Part shown: piece after piece, positions 24,215 to 34,965 of the stretch
Position numbering within the stretch: position 1 is the first letter of the stretch
How the letters are laid out: every line of letters begins with the position of its first letter
DNA from: Annulohypoxylon bovei var. microspora
Lineage: Eukaryota > Ascomycota > Sordariomycetes > Xylariales > Hypoxylaceae
Reading direction: 5' to 3'
NCBI GenBank assembly: GCA_022836615.1
Contig: MU405416.1
Coordinates: forward strand, 1-44,690
DNA: 44,690 bases
Notes under the pieces: generated by a model
What the model was told of the DNA's origin: nothing
Database searches by the model: none
Seen by the model: only the letters and a program-made list of their open reading frames with translations
Program-made: the position numbers and the translations under genes

Positions 24215-26164
24215 TTATTATATAATTATTAATATATACCTTATTTACTTATTTATTTATTTATTTTTTCGGTTAATTTAATTTTATAAACTTAATTATT
24301 TTTAATATTAAGTTTATCGTTTTCGATTTACTTTTTATTAACGGCGCGCCGGCGGTTTTACTCGTATCCGTTTTTTTTATATTATTTTTAATAATATTAA
24401 TGATAATATTATTTTATATATCGGTAATAAGCTTTTTTTTAAGAATTATTACGTAATAGTTTTAAATTCGTTTAAGTTTATTATAACTTTTTAATAATTT
24501 TTTAAAGTTATAAATACGTTCGGTTTAAACTTTTCGCGAAGCGTTAACTTTGCGTCGGTAAATCGTGGGCATTTTATAATAATATAATATGTTATTTCCT
24601 TTTTATTATATTAATATTTAAGGGTTTATATGCTTATTATTTTCTTTTCGAAAAAAAAAGTATTAAAGTTAATTTTTTTTATTTGGATTTATATTAAAGT
24701 TAAGGCCTTATGTTTCTTTACTTTATAATATTAATTTTTAATTAATGTATTATTAAAGGGCGTTAATATAATAAAAGTGTTTTACTTATGGTTTATCGCT
24801 TTTTATTTTTCTTGTTACTTTTTAATAAAGTTATTTTTTAAATATTTATTAACTTTTTATTTAATTAATTAAATATTTTTCGACTTTTTATTTTACTTAA
24901 ACTTTTTTATTAACGTTTTATTATTATTTTAATGTTAATGTTTTTTATTTTTATTTAATTATTATGTTATTTTATTTTTTATTTTTATAATGGTGTAATT
25001 AAATTTTAAAAATTTTGTTTTAAGTTCGAATTTTATTAATTTTAAGTTTAAGTATAAGTTTATTAAAAAGTATTCGGTTTTTATTTTTAAAGTAAGTATA
25101 AAAATGGTTTTATACACTTTATTAATTTCTTATAAATAACTTAATTACGTAATGCGTAATTTATTTATTATTTTTTTAATTTTATTGTTTTTATTACTTA
25201 AAGTATATTATGCCGTTACTTTATATAACATTGCGTTTTAAATTATTTTAATATAAATCTTTTTCGCTTTTAAGGTATTACATTTTTATGTGGATGTTAT
25301 TAGCTTTAAAAATGCATATTTTTGTTTTTTCATTTTGTTTTTTATATATTTTAAGTGTTTTTTTTAATGTAACTTTTTATTTAATTATACGTTAAAAAAA
25401 TGTGCGCTTTTCAATGGTTTTATGCGTATGTTTTTTAATATTATTAAATTCATTTTAAATTTATATACCTTTATAAAGTATATTAATTTGCTTTTATTAA
25501 GGGTAAAAAATATCTTATATTTTTTCGCTTATAATTCGCATACCTTAAATGTTTTTTTTAATTTAATACAATTTTTTTTAATGTTTTTAATTGTCGTTAT
25601 TAGGTTTATATTATTTGCGAACTTTATTATTAAAATTTTTTTTTATTTTAATTTTTTATATAATGTGGTAATATATAAAATGAATAAAATTAAAGATAAT
25701 AATAACTTTTGCGGGACTTTCGCAAAAATCCATTGCTATTTTAATTCCGTTTTATCGAAAATTAATTTTATTTTTTTTTTATTTATGAAGCTTATCACTT
25801 ATTTAATTATTTAAGGTGGGAATCCTTTTTTATATAATACGTGAATTATTTTTTACGGTATTATATTATCGAATGTATTTAATATATTTAATTAAAGGAA
25901 TAATGCCGTTTCGTTATATTTCCATGCGGAGTATATTCTTTTTATTATTATATGTATAATAACTTTTATAAACTTAAACTTTTTGTTATTTATTTGGCCT
26001 TCGGGGAATAGCTGTTCCTTTTTTGCTATGCGTATGATTTATTAAATGATCGTTTTTTTAATAAATTTCCTCATTATATTTAATAATATTATGGGTTTAT
26101 ATGCGTTTAATAAAAATTTCTTTTCTTTTATTTTACTTGATTTAAGTAATACGATTATTATTGC

Positions 26165-26449
26165 TTATTTAAAAGCTTTAAAGTAATATTTTAATATAAA
26201 GCTTTGCGTAATAATAACGGTTAATGTGTGGTATATTAGCTTTCCGTAGGCTTTAATAAATTTTATTAATAATATATCCTCTTTTAATGCTTTCCATAAC
26301 TTGGTTTTTCTCGTCGTTTTCTTAATATCCTTCCAATATATTCCTTTATTTATCGTAAAGTTATTTTCGTTTACGAGTGGTTTATTATATGTTAAACCTT
26401 GTGATATATTCGAAAAGTTTATTATTAATGAAGGGAAAAAACGTTGCAA
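26165..26449 (-). pseudogene. Possible remnant of an LTR-3 protein frame (94 codons), unidentified
   Basis: This open frame lies on the strand I suspect to be the coding strand of LTR-3. It is richer in mixed codons than other frames here (it keeps CAA, CCA, ACC, GCC and AGC) and contains a Lys/Arg/Trp-rich stretch, GIYWKDIKKTTRKTKLWKAL. Stops lie just upstream in frame and it begins at a non-ATG codon, so it is not a complete gene. I do not recognise the protein. It may be a fragment of a former Pol or accessory protein that escaped nonsense mutation, or chance. Its location within a degraded retrotransposon is the only context. Confidence 0.2.
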
Positions 26450-28040
26450 TAATATATCGTTTTTATTTTAATATTATTCCACTTATAATTCCTTGTTTAT
26501 ATTTTTTCTTAAGGTTAATAACTTATTATTTTAAACGAGTTACTAGTTTCTTAACCTTGTTTATTTTTTTATGTCTTATAATATCTTATTGTTTTTTAAG
26601 GCTTTTATAAACGTTTTTTTAAAATAATTACGCTTTATTTTATATATTGTTTTTTCGAATTTTTTATTTACCGTTCGTAAAGCTTTTTACTTTCGTTTCG
26701 ATCGTTATTTGTTTTATTTTTATTTTTGCTTTATTATGTTTTTTTTTATTTAATTAACTTTTTTTTCTTATTATTTAATTACTTTATTAAATGATGTCTT
26801 ACGTAATTCCGTTGTTACTTTAATAATATTTTATAACTTCGTTATTAAATATTAAATATATTCGTTTATTTGTTCGGCATTATTAAATCCTTTTAAAATT
26901 TCGATATTTTAACTTTTTATTAACATTAATATTTTATTTAATTTTTTTTATATTTTATTAACGAATATTTATCGTTTTAATATCGATTCGTTATTGTTTT
27001 TTATTTATATTTTTTACGTTATATAATTTAATTTTTCTTATTTAAATATCTTTAAATTAAAGTTATAAAATCTTTTATTTACTTATATTAAATTTATCGT
27101 AAAATTTCTTTGATTTTATTTATTTTTTATAATTATTTTTTTCGGCGTTATAAAATTAAATCATTATTAAATTATTAATAATATAATTTATTTTAAATTT
27201 CTTTTATTTTTTTCGTATTTATTCCATAATAAATAATATATATTAAAATCGCTTATTATTATTTATTTATTAATTACTTTTTTTTATTTTAACTTTAAGA
27301 TTGGATTTTTCTTTGTTTTTCTTAATAATTTAATATATATTAATTATATTATTATTTTTTCGTTAATGCTTTATAAGTTCACCGTTAATTAATTATAATT
27401 TATTTTATTTAATTAATAATTTTTATTTATTATTTTATTAACGAATATTATTATTCGTTTTAAACTTTTTTACATTATATAATAATTATTGTTTAATCTT
27501 AGGTTTTAAGGCATTTTATTTATTATTTTCAACTTTTAAATCGCTATAATTTCGCTGTTATACTAATGTTTTAACGCTTATAACGTGTTGTTATTTCCTT
27601 TTATTACATTTTAATATATTATTTAAATTTTATTTATTAAATATTTTTTAAAAATTAATCGTTTATTTATAATTATTATTATTATTATTATTATAATATT
27701 AATGGTTTAAAGCTTACTTTAAATATTTATATATTTTTAACGTTTAATAATATTAATATTTTTATTAAATCTTTATTAAAATATATATGTATTAATAATA
27801 TTTCGTTTTTTACTTAAAATAAATTTTTAAATTTTTCTTTTCGTAATATAATTTATTATCATTTAAATATTTCCTTAAATCGGTTTTATATTATTACGTT
27901 CGTTATTAATGAATCGTTAATATTTTAATTATTAATTATTATATTTAATATTAAACCTTTAAATCGGTAAGTTAAATTAATTAATATGTTTTTATAAATA
28001 ATTCGCTTTTTAAATTAACGTTTTTTAAATTAACGTGTGT

Positions 28041-28056
28041 CATGGTTTAAACCATG
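28041..28056. repeat. Perfect 16-bp palindrome at the solo LTR terminus
   Basis: CATGGTTTAAACCATG equals its own reverse complement. The identical palindrome is kept in the other solo LTR at 33857-33872. It may be a protein-binding site for transcription or integration; that is inference. Confidence 0.9.
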
Positions 28057-28124
28057 GTTTAAATTATAAAAGGTGGAACATGGTATATAAAAAGATAAAA
28101 GATGGGGAAAAGGTTATTTATGGG

Positions 28125-28170
28125 GCGATAAGCAAAGCGGTGAAAATAAGTAATTGCTTATCGCTTTTTT
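28125..28170 (+). terminator. Stem-loop followed by six T inside solo LTR copy 1
   Basis: GCGATAAGCAA (28125-28135) pairs perfectly over 11 bp with TTGCTTATCGC (28154-28164) around an 18-nt loop, then T6 follows. The structure is conserved in copy 2 with one G-U-type change. Its position in an LTR suggests an RNA 3'-end or processing element, but that role is a guess. Confidence 0.5.
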
Positions 28171-28298
28171 GCATATAAAAAGCTTAATTAACGTTGCAGC
28201 GTTGGAAATTTTTTCCTTTTTCGCAACTTTGTTATTTTTAAATAACCGTACGAATAAAATCGCCTTTGCGCCACTTTAAATTTACGCCCCTCGTGACA

Positions 28299-30526
28299 AC
28301 GTGGTTTATAGGCGTATATTTTTTTAACTTTTTCCTTTACGTTTTACATTTATAAATAACTTTTATTTTATATTACATGCGTTTTATTATAATTATAATA
28401 ACGAAACGTTTTATAATATATTTTTTTTTTTTTTTTATATGTTAATCCCGCGCATTTATTACATTTAATTTATTTTTCGTAAAATTTAATTATATGTTTA
28501 AATTTATAACATTTATAACATTATTCGGCTTTAAAATCCTTTAAAAAAAATTCGCATTAAAAAATTTTTATTTTTTAAATTAAACCGTTATTACACATTT
28601 ATTATGCCGTAACGAAGTTAAATACACATAAAATTATTATCGCGTATTTTACTTTAAAGCTTTTTCGGAATTTTAATTTTATTTAATTTATAATTTTCGT
28701 ATTTTATTTTTATAATTCTTTAAATAATTCCGTTAACGTTACGTTTACGTTTCGAAATTTATCCACATTTAAATTCTTTATAATAATTTAAAAAAAATTT
28801 TCTACATTTATTATTTAAAATTTAAATGCCTTTTTCATTTAATTTTAATTATTTTTATATAAAATGGTTTTATATCGAAATATAATCGTTACGTCGCCGC
28901 TTTTTAATTATTTTACCGTAATAACATTTTATTATTTAAAAAATACGTTTATTATTTTCATTACTTTTTTAACGTTTTTTATAATTAATTTAAAATTAAT
29001 TTACGTTTTTTTTATTATTAATTTTCTTTACCGTTTCATTAACATTATTAATATTAATAATTAATTTTATGTTATATTTTTTAACGTTACATTAATTTAC
29101 GATTTTAAAATTAAAGTTATATCGTTATATACATGGTTTAAATTAAATATAATCGCAATTAAAATTTCAATTTTTATTACTTTTAAAATATTAATTTTTA
29201 TCGTAATAAATAATTTTTTAATATTTTTAAATTTAAAAATGTCGTTTTAACGTCGTTTTTTAATAAGTTCGTTATTAATAAATTAAAAAGTAATTTACTT
29301 TAAGATTTCTTTTTTTATTTCCTTTATTTTTTTTTTTATATTTTCTTTAATTATTTTTATTAATTTATTAAATAATATTTTAATCGTATTAATATTATTA
29401 TTTTTTAAATTTATTTTTCTTTTATTTATTTTATTTATTTATTAATTTTCGTTAATAGCGTTTTAAAAGATTTAACGCGTTTCGTTATTAAAAACGAAAT
29501 CCATTCCACCTTTATTATTAATATTTTACGCCGACATTTCGGGAACGATGCGAGCGCTTTGCGCTTTTATAACGATAATAATTCGTTAAATAAAATAGTT
29601 TTTTATTAAATTTATCGAGTTTTAAGGCTCGATTAATTAATTTAAAAAATCTTTTTTTATAAAATATTTATTTATTATTATAAATAATTTAAATGTTATT
29701 ATAAAAACCTTTAAATTAAAAATTTATATTATTTTCTTTTTTCATTATAATTATTTTTAATTATTATAAATATAATTTTTTTTATAATTATTATTAATTT
29801 TATTTATAATTATTTATAATTATTATAATTATATAAGGTAATTATTATTTATATACGTTAAAAATAAATTATTATTATTATTATTATATTTATTTAAAAA
29901 CATTAACTTTTTTAAATTACGTAATTATAAGTTATAAAAGCTTTATAATAATTATAAATTATAAAAGCTTTATATTATATCGTTAATTATTTTTAAATTA
30001 CCGTTTTTTTTTTCGGTTAATTTATTAATACATTTAACGTATTTAATAACGTATTTAATAAATAATTAATTTATTATATTAATAAATATTATAATATTTA
30101 ATTTAAATGTTATAATATTTAATTTAAATAATAATAAATTCGTTTTAATAAATAATAAATTAAATTAATTAATTAATTAATTAATCGTTATATTTTTTAT
30201 AAAAATTATTATTATCGTAAACATTTAATCGAAATTTTTATTTATATTATTTAATATTTTTTTATTATGTTTCGTAAACGGTTCGAACTTTTAATAAACT
30301 TAATTAATAATATTATTATAATTTAAACCGGTGACGTTTATAAACGCCGTGGGCGTTTTAATTTTATTTTTACTTTTATTTTTATTTATTCGTTCGTTTA
30401 ATAAGTCGGAATTAATTATTTTAAACATGGTCGTCGATAAAATATAATATGAAAAAAAAATATATAAATAAATAAAATAAATTTTATTTATATTATTAAC
30501 GTTTTATTTACATAAATAATTATTTA
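28299..30526. other. Interior of LTR-3, distal part, no intact gene
   Basis: About 2.2 kb of AT-rich sequence between the solo LTR and the right LTR of LTR-3. No frame is credible: the 66-codon frame near 28864 is low complexity. An (ATT)n run occurs near 29870, and CpG-rich remnants such as GAACGATGCGAGCGC near 29544 survive. I see no further structure. Confidence 0.5.
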
Positions 30527-30695
30527 TGCGTTTAAACCTTTTAATCGTATAAAATATTATTTATATATAATAAACATTATTTTATATTAATAAAAGTAAA
30601 CTTATGTAATTAATTATTAATTAATTTAAATTTTATAATTAATTAAATTTATATGCGATTTAAGGTTATTTTAATAATTAACGTTTGCCACCGCA
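30527..30695. repeat. Right LTR of LTR-3
   Basis: This 169-bp LTR starts TGCGTTTAAACC and ends GCCACCGCA. Here the left part is RIP-degraded and the right end intact, the reverse of the left LTR. Both outer edges, facing H at the left and right, are therefore the better preserved ones. Confidence 0.8.
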
Positions 30696-30786
30696 AGTGG
30701 TTTAAGCGTTGCTGCGGAAACCCTCAGATCGGGGATCCATAGTTTAATTTAAAGGATAAAGAAAAAATAATATATCGTATAAAAGG

Positions 30787-31080
30787 GCCGGGGAACGGAA
30801 CGTACGGGGGGTTAAGGTAGTTTACGAAAACGGAGCGTACGGGGGGCTAGGGTAAAATAACGTACGGGGGGCTAAAGTAGCCGGGCGTACGGGGCCGGGG
30901 CGTACGAAGCAAAAACCAACGGGGGGCTAGGGTAAGGTAGCGTATGGGGGTAGCAGCGTACGGGGATGGCAGCGTACGGGGTTAGCAACGTACGGAAGGG
31001 CAGCGTATGGGAGGGCAGGGTAGCTTACGGGAGCATAAGGAACATACGGGGCAACAGCGTATAAGGCAACAACGTGGAAA
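30787..31080 (+). repeat. Degenerate G-rich tandem array based on GCGTACGGGG
   Basis: The core RCGTAYGGGG (or a one- or two-base variant) appears about a dozen times at irregular 16-40 bp spacing, often followed by CTAGGGTA or TAGCA. Runs of four to six G recur on the + strand, so intrastrand G-quadruplexes are possible. It is not a telomere repeat. Confidence 0.8.
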
Positions 31081-31111
31081 GGGTAAAGTAGGCAATTAGT
31101 AGCAAGCAGCC

Positions 31112-31165
31112 AGTGCTGGGGGTTTGCGAGGGGCGCGGTAGCGGCCCGAGTAAACCCCCGGCGCT
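31112..31165. other. Strong stem-loop with GC-rich loop
   Basis: AGTGCTGGGGGTTT (31112-31125) pairs with AAACCCCCGGCGCT (31152-31165) over 14 bp with two G-U pairs. The 26-nt loop can form a smaller GC hairpin (GGGCGC with GCGGCCC). The two wobble positions are exactly what a C-to-T change on one strand would leave, so the stem was probably once perfect. Confidence 0.65.
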
Positions 31166-31189
31166 AGCCGCGAGCGTAAAAAAAAAAGA

Positions 31190-31278
31190 ACGAAACCAGG
31201 GAATCGAACCATCGGTTTACGGTTAAACTTCGGATTTCAAAATCAAGGTGTATGTTCCCGTCCCGACGGGGACCTCGT
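31190..31278 (-). pseudogene. tRNA-Ser(UGA)-like relic (89 nt)
   Basis: Read on the minus strand, the first seven bases ACGAGGT pair with the last seven GTTTCGT (four Watson-Crick and three wobble pairs). A T-loop-like TTCGATT preceded by GG and followed by CC sits at the right distance from the 3' end. GTTTA-ACCG-TAAAC forms the extra arm typical of class II tRNAs, and the loop TTTGAAA would put UGA, a serine anticodon, in place. Two bases after the acceptor the minus strand has ten T (31187-31178), a Pol III-type terminator. Against a working gene: the anticodon and T stems each have two mismatches, there is no good A box, and about ten extra bases follow the D-arm. It may be a decayed tRNA gene or the head of a tRNA-derived SINE. 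Confidence 0.4.
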
Positions 31279-34200
31279 GTATTATATTAAATAATTGGTG
31301 TTAATAATTAATTTTTTTTAAGTTATTATTTTTTTATTATTATTATATTTTTAATATTATATTAAAACTTTTTATTTTTTAAAAAAATATAAATAAAATT
31401 ACATAAAAAAATATAAAACGCCGTAATTACTTTTAATTTTATATTTTAAAAAAAAAATCATTATAATATTTATATATTTTATAATAAACTTTATAATTAA
31501 AATGAATTAATAATTTTTCGTTATTATTTTTTTTTAACTTTTTATTAAATTTTTAATATATTTTACATTATTACCCATTATAAACATTTATTTAATTTTA
31601 AGCTTAACGTTTATTAAAAAAATATCACGTTTTTAATAAAGTTTTAATATAATTCATAAGTTATTAAATACTTTTATTTTATTTTATTAAAAACTCGATT
31701 TAATTTTTAAAAAAAAGTTATAATAAAAAAATAATTTTATTTAAAAGCAAATTATAAAAAGGTTCCCTTTTTATTTATATAATTTAATTAAAATATTTTT
31801 AAAGAAAAATAATAATTTATTACCGTTTTATTAATTCTTTAATTATAAAATAAATTTAAAAAAAAACGTTAACTTTATTAAATTACATTTTTTTTATAAT
31901 ATAAATATAAAACATTTACAAGCTTTAAAAAAATATTTATCGGATTATTTACGTAAAAAGTAAATCGTATTTAATATGGTTAAATATAAATCTTTTATTT
32001 TTTTCGTAAAAAAATTAAAAAATAACTTAAAGTTTTATATTAATTATTAAAAATTAAACGCCCGCATTAAAAAAAATCGTTACTTTTTTTTTTTAATTAA
32101 CGAAACATTAAAAAAGATTTTTAAAATTAAGGTTTTTATAAAACTCGACATTTATTAAGCTTTTTATTATATTAAAATAAATTTTATTTTAAAAAACTTT
32201 ATTACTTTTTAAACTTATTTCGGATCGTATAAATACCATATATTTCCTTTTAAATTAAATAATAAGTTTAATACGTTTTAAAAGTATATTAACCAAGCCT
32301 TTTTTTCGTTTTTTAACGACTTTTACACGGCGTATATAAATAATATTTTAATTTATTTAAAAGATTCATTTTTTTACGAATATTATATATAATAAATATT
32401 AAAACGTTTACATTCCGTTAATTTATAAGTTAATATTTAAAAAAACGAGTTTTTAATTACGAAAATTAAGTTTTTAAGGTTTATTATTTTTATTTTTAAC
32501 GTGGCCGTTAATTAAAATAAAATTAAAGCGGTTTAAAATTAAGAAATTTTTACCCGGATTTAAAAACTTTAATTATTTTTAAACTTTTATAATTTTTATT
32601 AATAATTTATATTAAAATATAATTAAATTACAAAGCTTTTACATTTTTTTATTACCGCTTTATATTAAATTTAAATTAACGAATATATTAAAGCATTTAA
32701 AGCGTTAAAAATAATTTTAATTATTTTTTTAATCTTAAAGCATTTTTATGAAAATTAAAAGGTTAAATTAAAAACCGATGCTTTTAATAAAGTAATTTCC
32801 AAAGCTTTTTCATAATTAAATAAATTAAAGGATTAATATTTAATAACTTTTTTTTTTAAAATAATAACCTTTTCGAAATATAATTATTTTATTTATAATA
32901 AAAAGCTTTTCGTTATTATAATAACGACGAAATTTTAAAAATATATATTCGTTTTATTAAATAATAAATTCGATATATTTATAAATTATTAAACGTTATA
33001 ATATTTTGTTATTAAAAAAACGTTAAACTTTCATTAAATTAATTAAAATAAACATTTATTTCGATTTAATTATAAATTATATTATTATTTAAAAAAAGAA
33101 AATATAATAATTAACATTTTATTTTAAAAAGCAATTAATTTAATTACTTAAAAAGTAATTAAAGAATATCATTAATCCATTATTTTATTATTCTTTTTAA
33201 TGTTTTATAATAAAATAAATCCTTTATAACCTTTAATTAATAAACTTTTAACGAATTTATTATTTTTTAATTTTTAATATATTTTAATTACGATAAAAAT
33301 TTTTAAGAAAAAATTATTTTAAAATATTAAGTTAATTAACGTTATTTTAATAATTAATCGAAATACCATTAAATTAAAAGCGTAATGTAAACGGGTTAAA
33401 AAAAAACGAATACGTTTTACGGAATAAATTATTATTTTTTAAAAAAAAGTTAATAATTTTAAATAACGGGGAGTTTTACATTAAATTATACGATAAATTT
33501 TATTATCTTTTAAATTAAACGCACTTAAATCGAAATAAAATGTATGTAATAATGTAAGAAAAATATTTATAATTTAATATAAAAACATTTATAAATTATT
33601 ATTACGTTTATTATTGTCACGAAGGGCGTAAATCTAAAGTGGCGCAAAGGCGATTTTATTCGTACGATTGTTTAAAAATAACAAAGTTACGAAAAAGGAA
33701 AAGATCTTTAACGCCGCGGCACTAACTAAGCTTTTTATATGCAAAAAAGCGATAAGCAATTGCCTATTTTCACCGCCTTGTTTATCGCTCCACAGATAAC
33801 CTTTTCCCCATCCTTTATCTTTTTATGTACCATGTTCCACCCTTTATGATTTAAACCATGGTTTAAACCATGACAATTATAAATAATACCGGAAAAGTTA
33901 AAACTTTAAAATTAAATTAATAAATTTATTTTAATTATTTTTTATTAATAAATAAATGTAATAATATATTTCGATGGATTTTAAATTTATACCTTTTAAT
34001 TATAAAAAATTTAATTTAATTTTAATAATTATTAATTAATTAAATAAAAAACCTTTTTTATTATTTACATATAAAACTTATACCGCCGTATAACTTATAA
34101 ACTTATATTATAAATACATTTAATACATTTATAAAACCTTTAACACATTTATAAAACCTTTAAAACGATTACGTTTAATAAAAATCTTTAATTTATAATT

Positions 34201-34749
34201 ATTTTTTTAAACGAATTAATTAAATTCATTAAAATGGACCTTTATAAATTAATAATAAAACATTTATAATTTAATAATTAAATAAAATTTTTTAATTAAT
34301 TCATTTAAATAAAATTATAACCTTTTATAAATCATTTTTAAAATAATTAATTAAAAATGTTATTTTATTTAAATTTCGCATACGCCATTTAACTACATTC
34401 GAGCATAAGGTTTTCTTTTATAAAAATAAAAATGAAATTCGTTTTAAAAATAATTTTTAATTAATAAACCCGCACTTATAAATTTAAGATTTTTTAAGAA
34501 AAGTTTAACCGCACCGTTACTTAATCGTTAACGAAATGCCGAGCTTTTATTATATAATAAACCCGCGAAAACTTTTTATTAACATAAAATCGTTAAAACG
34601 AATAAATTAATAAAAAAAAACAACCGATAAATTAAATAATAAATAATTAAATATATATTTATAAAAGTAATTAATAAATAAATTACTTTTATAATGATTT
34701 AAATTACTTAATAATAAATCCTTTTAAAATATTAATAAAATTTTATTAT
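31279..34749 (-). mobile_element. LTR-1 retrotransposon, left-hand part (E) of the split copy
   Basis: This is the reverse complement of copy A from about 5221 down to 2023 with transition differences. It continues exactly where the fragment at 1-1147 stops. It is interrupted by a solo LTR at 33615-33875, and copy A shows the empty site (ATAAT at 2870-2874). At 34749 it is cut by copy C; the bases ATTAT before C correspond to copy A 2023-2027. The rest of this copy, including an LTR, should lie beyond C and D, outside the window. All frames are broken. Confidence 0.88.
33615..33875 (-). mobile_element. Solo LTR (261 bp), copy 2, inverted
   Basis: It is the inverted counterpart of 28038-28298, the same length to the base. 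It is flanked by ATTAT on both sides (33610-33614 and 33876-33880), and the LTR-1 sequence joins perfectly when it is removed. It keeps the 16-bp terminal palindrome and the stem-loop. Differences from copy 1 are mainly transitions with a few transversions, and it keeps more G and C. The insertion postdates the split LTR-1 copy that hosts it. Confidence 0.88.
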
Positions 34750-34965
34750 TATTACGGCGAGTAAGTTTTAAATTAAAACAAAACTTATGTGATGGCGGGA
34801 CCACATATTTTATTAATAAAAATATTTAAAGTAAAAAGTTAAAAAAAAAGAAGCCACGAAGTGGTTTTTTTTAAAAGGTCTTTATATATTAATTTTATGG
34901 CTAGGATATTAATTAATTACTTTATTAATATATTTTAAAAGTAATGGTAATTAAATGTTATTATA
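34750..34965 (+). repeat. 5' LTR of LTR-1 copy C
   Basis: This 216-bp LTR starts TATTACGGCG and ends TGTTATTATA. ATTAT precedes it as the left target duplication; the right duplication is not in the window. Confidence 0.9.

Larger units (their letters stand above)
22740..28037. other. Interior of LTR-3, proximal part, no intact gene
   Basis: About 5.3 kb of T-rich sequence. The longest + strand frames (25422-25814 and others) consist almost only of Phe, Leu, Ile, Asn, Tyr and Lys, as expected for any AT-rich frame, and show no domain. GC-rich remnants such as GGCGCGCCGGCGG near 24344 survive because nearly all their C is in CpG. Apart from simple (TTA)n tracts and one minus-strand frame noted separately, I see nothing more. 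Confidence 0.5.
28038..28298 (+). mobile_element. Solo LTR (261 bp), copy 1, lightly mutated
   Basis: The sequence runs from TGTCATGG to CGTGACA, so it has TG...CA ends with a short inverted terminus. It is flanked by ACGTG at 28033-28037 and 28299-28303, a perfect 5-bp target duplication. A second copy of the same 261-bp length lies inverted at 33615-33875. No internal retrotransposon sequence is attached, so both look like solo LTRs left by LTR-LTR recombination. Near its start is a 16-bp perfect palindrome (28041-28056), and at 28125-28164 a stem-loop followed by six T. TATA-like bases (TATATAAAAA) lie at 28084-28093. C is retained in CA, CC and CT contexts, so RIP was weak. Confidence 0.85.
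22571..30695 (-). mobile_element. LTR-3: third LTR retrotransposon, probably minus strand
   Basis: Two direct repeats of 169 bp (22571-22739 and 30527-30695) lie 7.8 kb apart. They start TGCG, and the right copy ends CGCA, giving a short inverted terminus. All their differences are RIP-type transitions, including the last 15 positions, where the purine/pyrimidine pattern is identical. The interior + strand is pyrimidine-rich (for example 13 C to 5 G in 26281-26340), so the purine-rich coding strand is probably minus. The A/G-rich complement of 22740-22765 would then be the polypurine side. The flanks TTTTA and AGTGG do not form a target duplication, so the element may have been rearranged after insertion. 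A solo LTR of another family lies inside it. Confidence 0.78.
30696..31278. other. Low-RIP, G-rich segment (probable right part of host sequence H)
   Basis: This 583-bp island is the most GC-rich part of the left two-thirds of the window, apart from the foldback element. From left to right it holds short hairpin-forming sequence, a G-rich CGTACGGGG array, a strong stem-loop, an A10 run and a tRNA-like relic whose first base is the last base of the island. E, the second half of the split LTR-1 copy, starts at the next base. No open frame of interest is present. Whether it is continuous with 22192-22570 cannot be proven, because LTR-3 between them lacks a target duplication. Confidence 0.55.

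Noticed and set aside
25422..25814. 130-codon + strand frame rich in Phe, Ile, Leu and Asn
   Set aside because: This is the expected product of a T-rich strand with few stops. It lies on the strand opposite to the probable coding strand of LTR-3 and shows no motif.
23389..29064. Other short frames in LTR-3 (23389-23571, 26377-26610, 28864-29064)
   Set aside because: Low-complexity AT-rich frames without start context or domain.
1148..31278. Helitron as the identity of sequence H
   Set aside because: A GC hairpin lies near the right end, but there is no CTRR terminus and the flanks look like a 5-bp duplication, which Helitrons do not make.
28038..33875. The two 261-bp units as terminal inverted repeats of one 5.8-kb DNA transposon
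   Set aside because: Each unit has its own perfect 5-bp duplication (ACGTG and ATTAT), and they sit in different host elements, so they are independent insertions.
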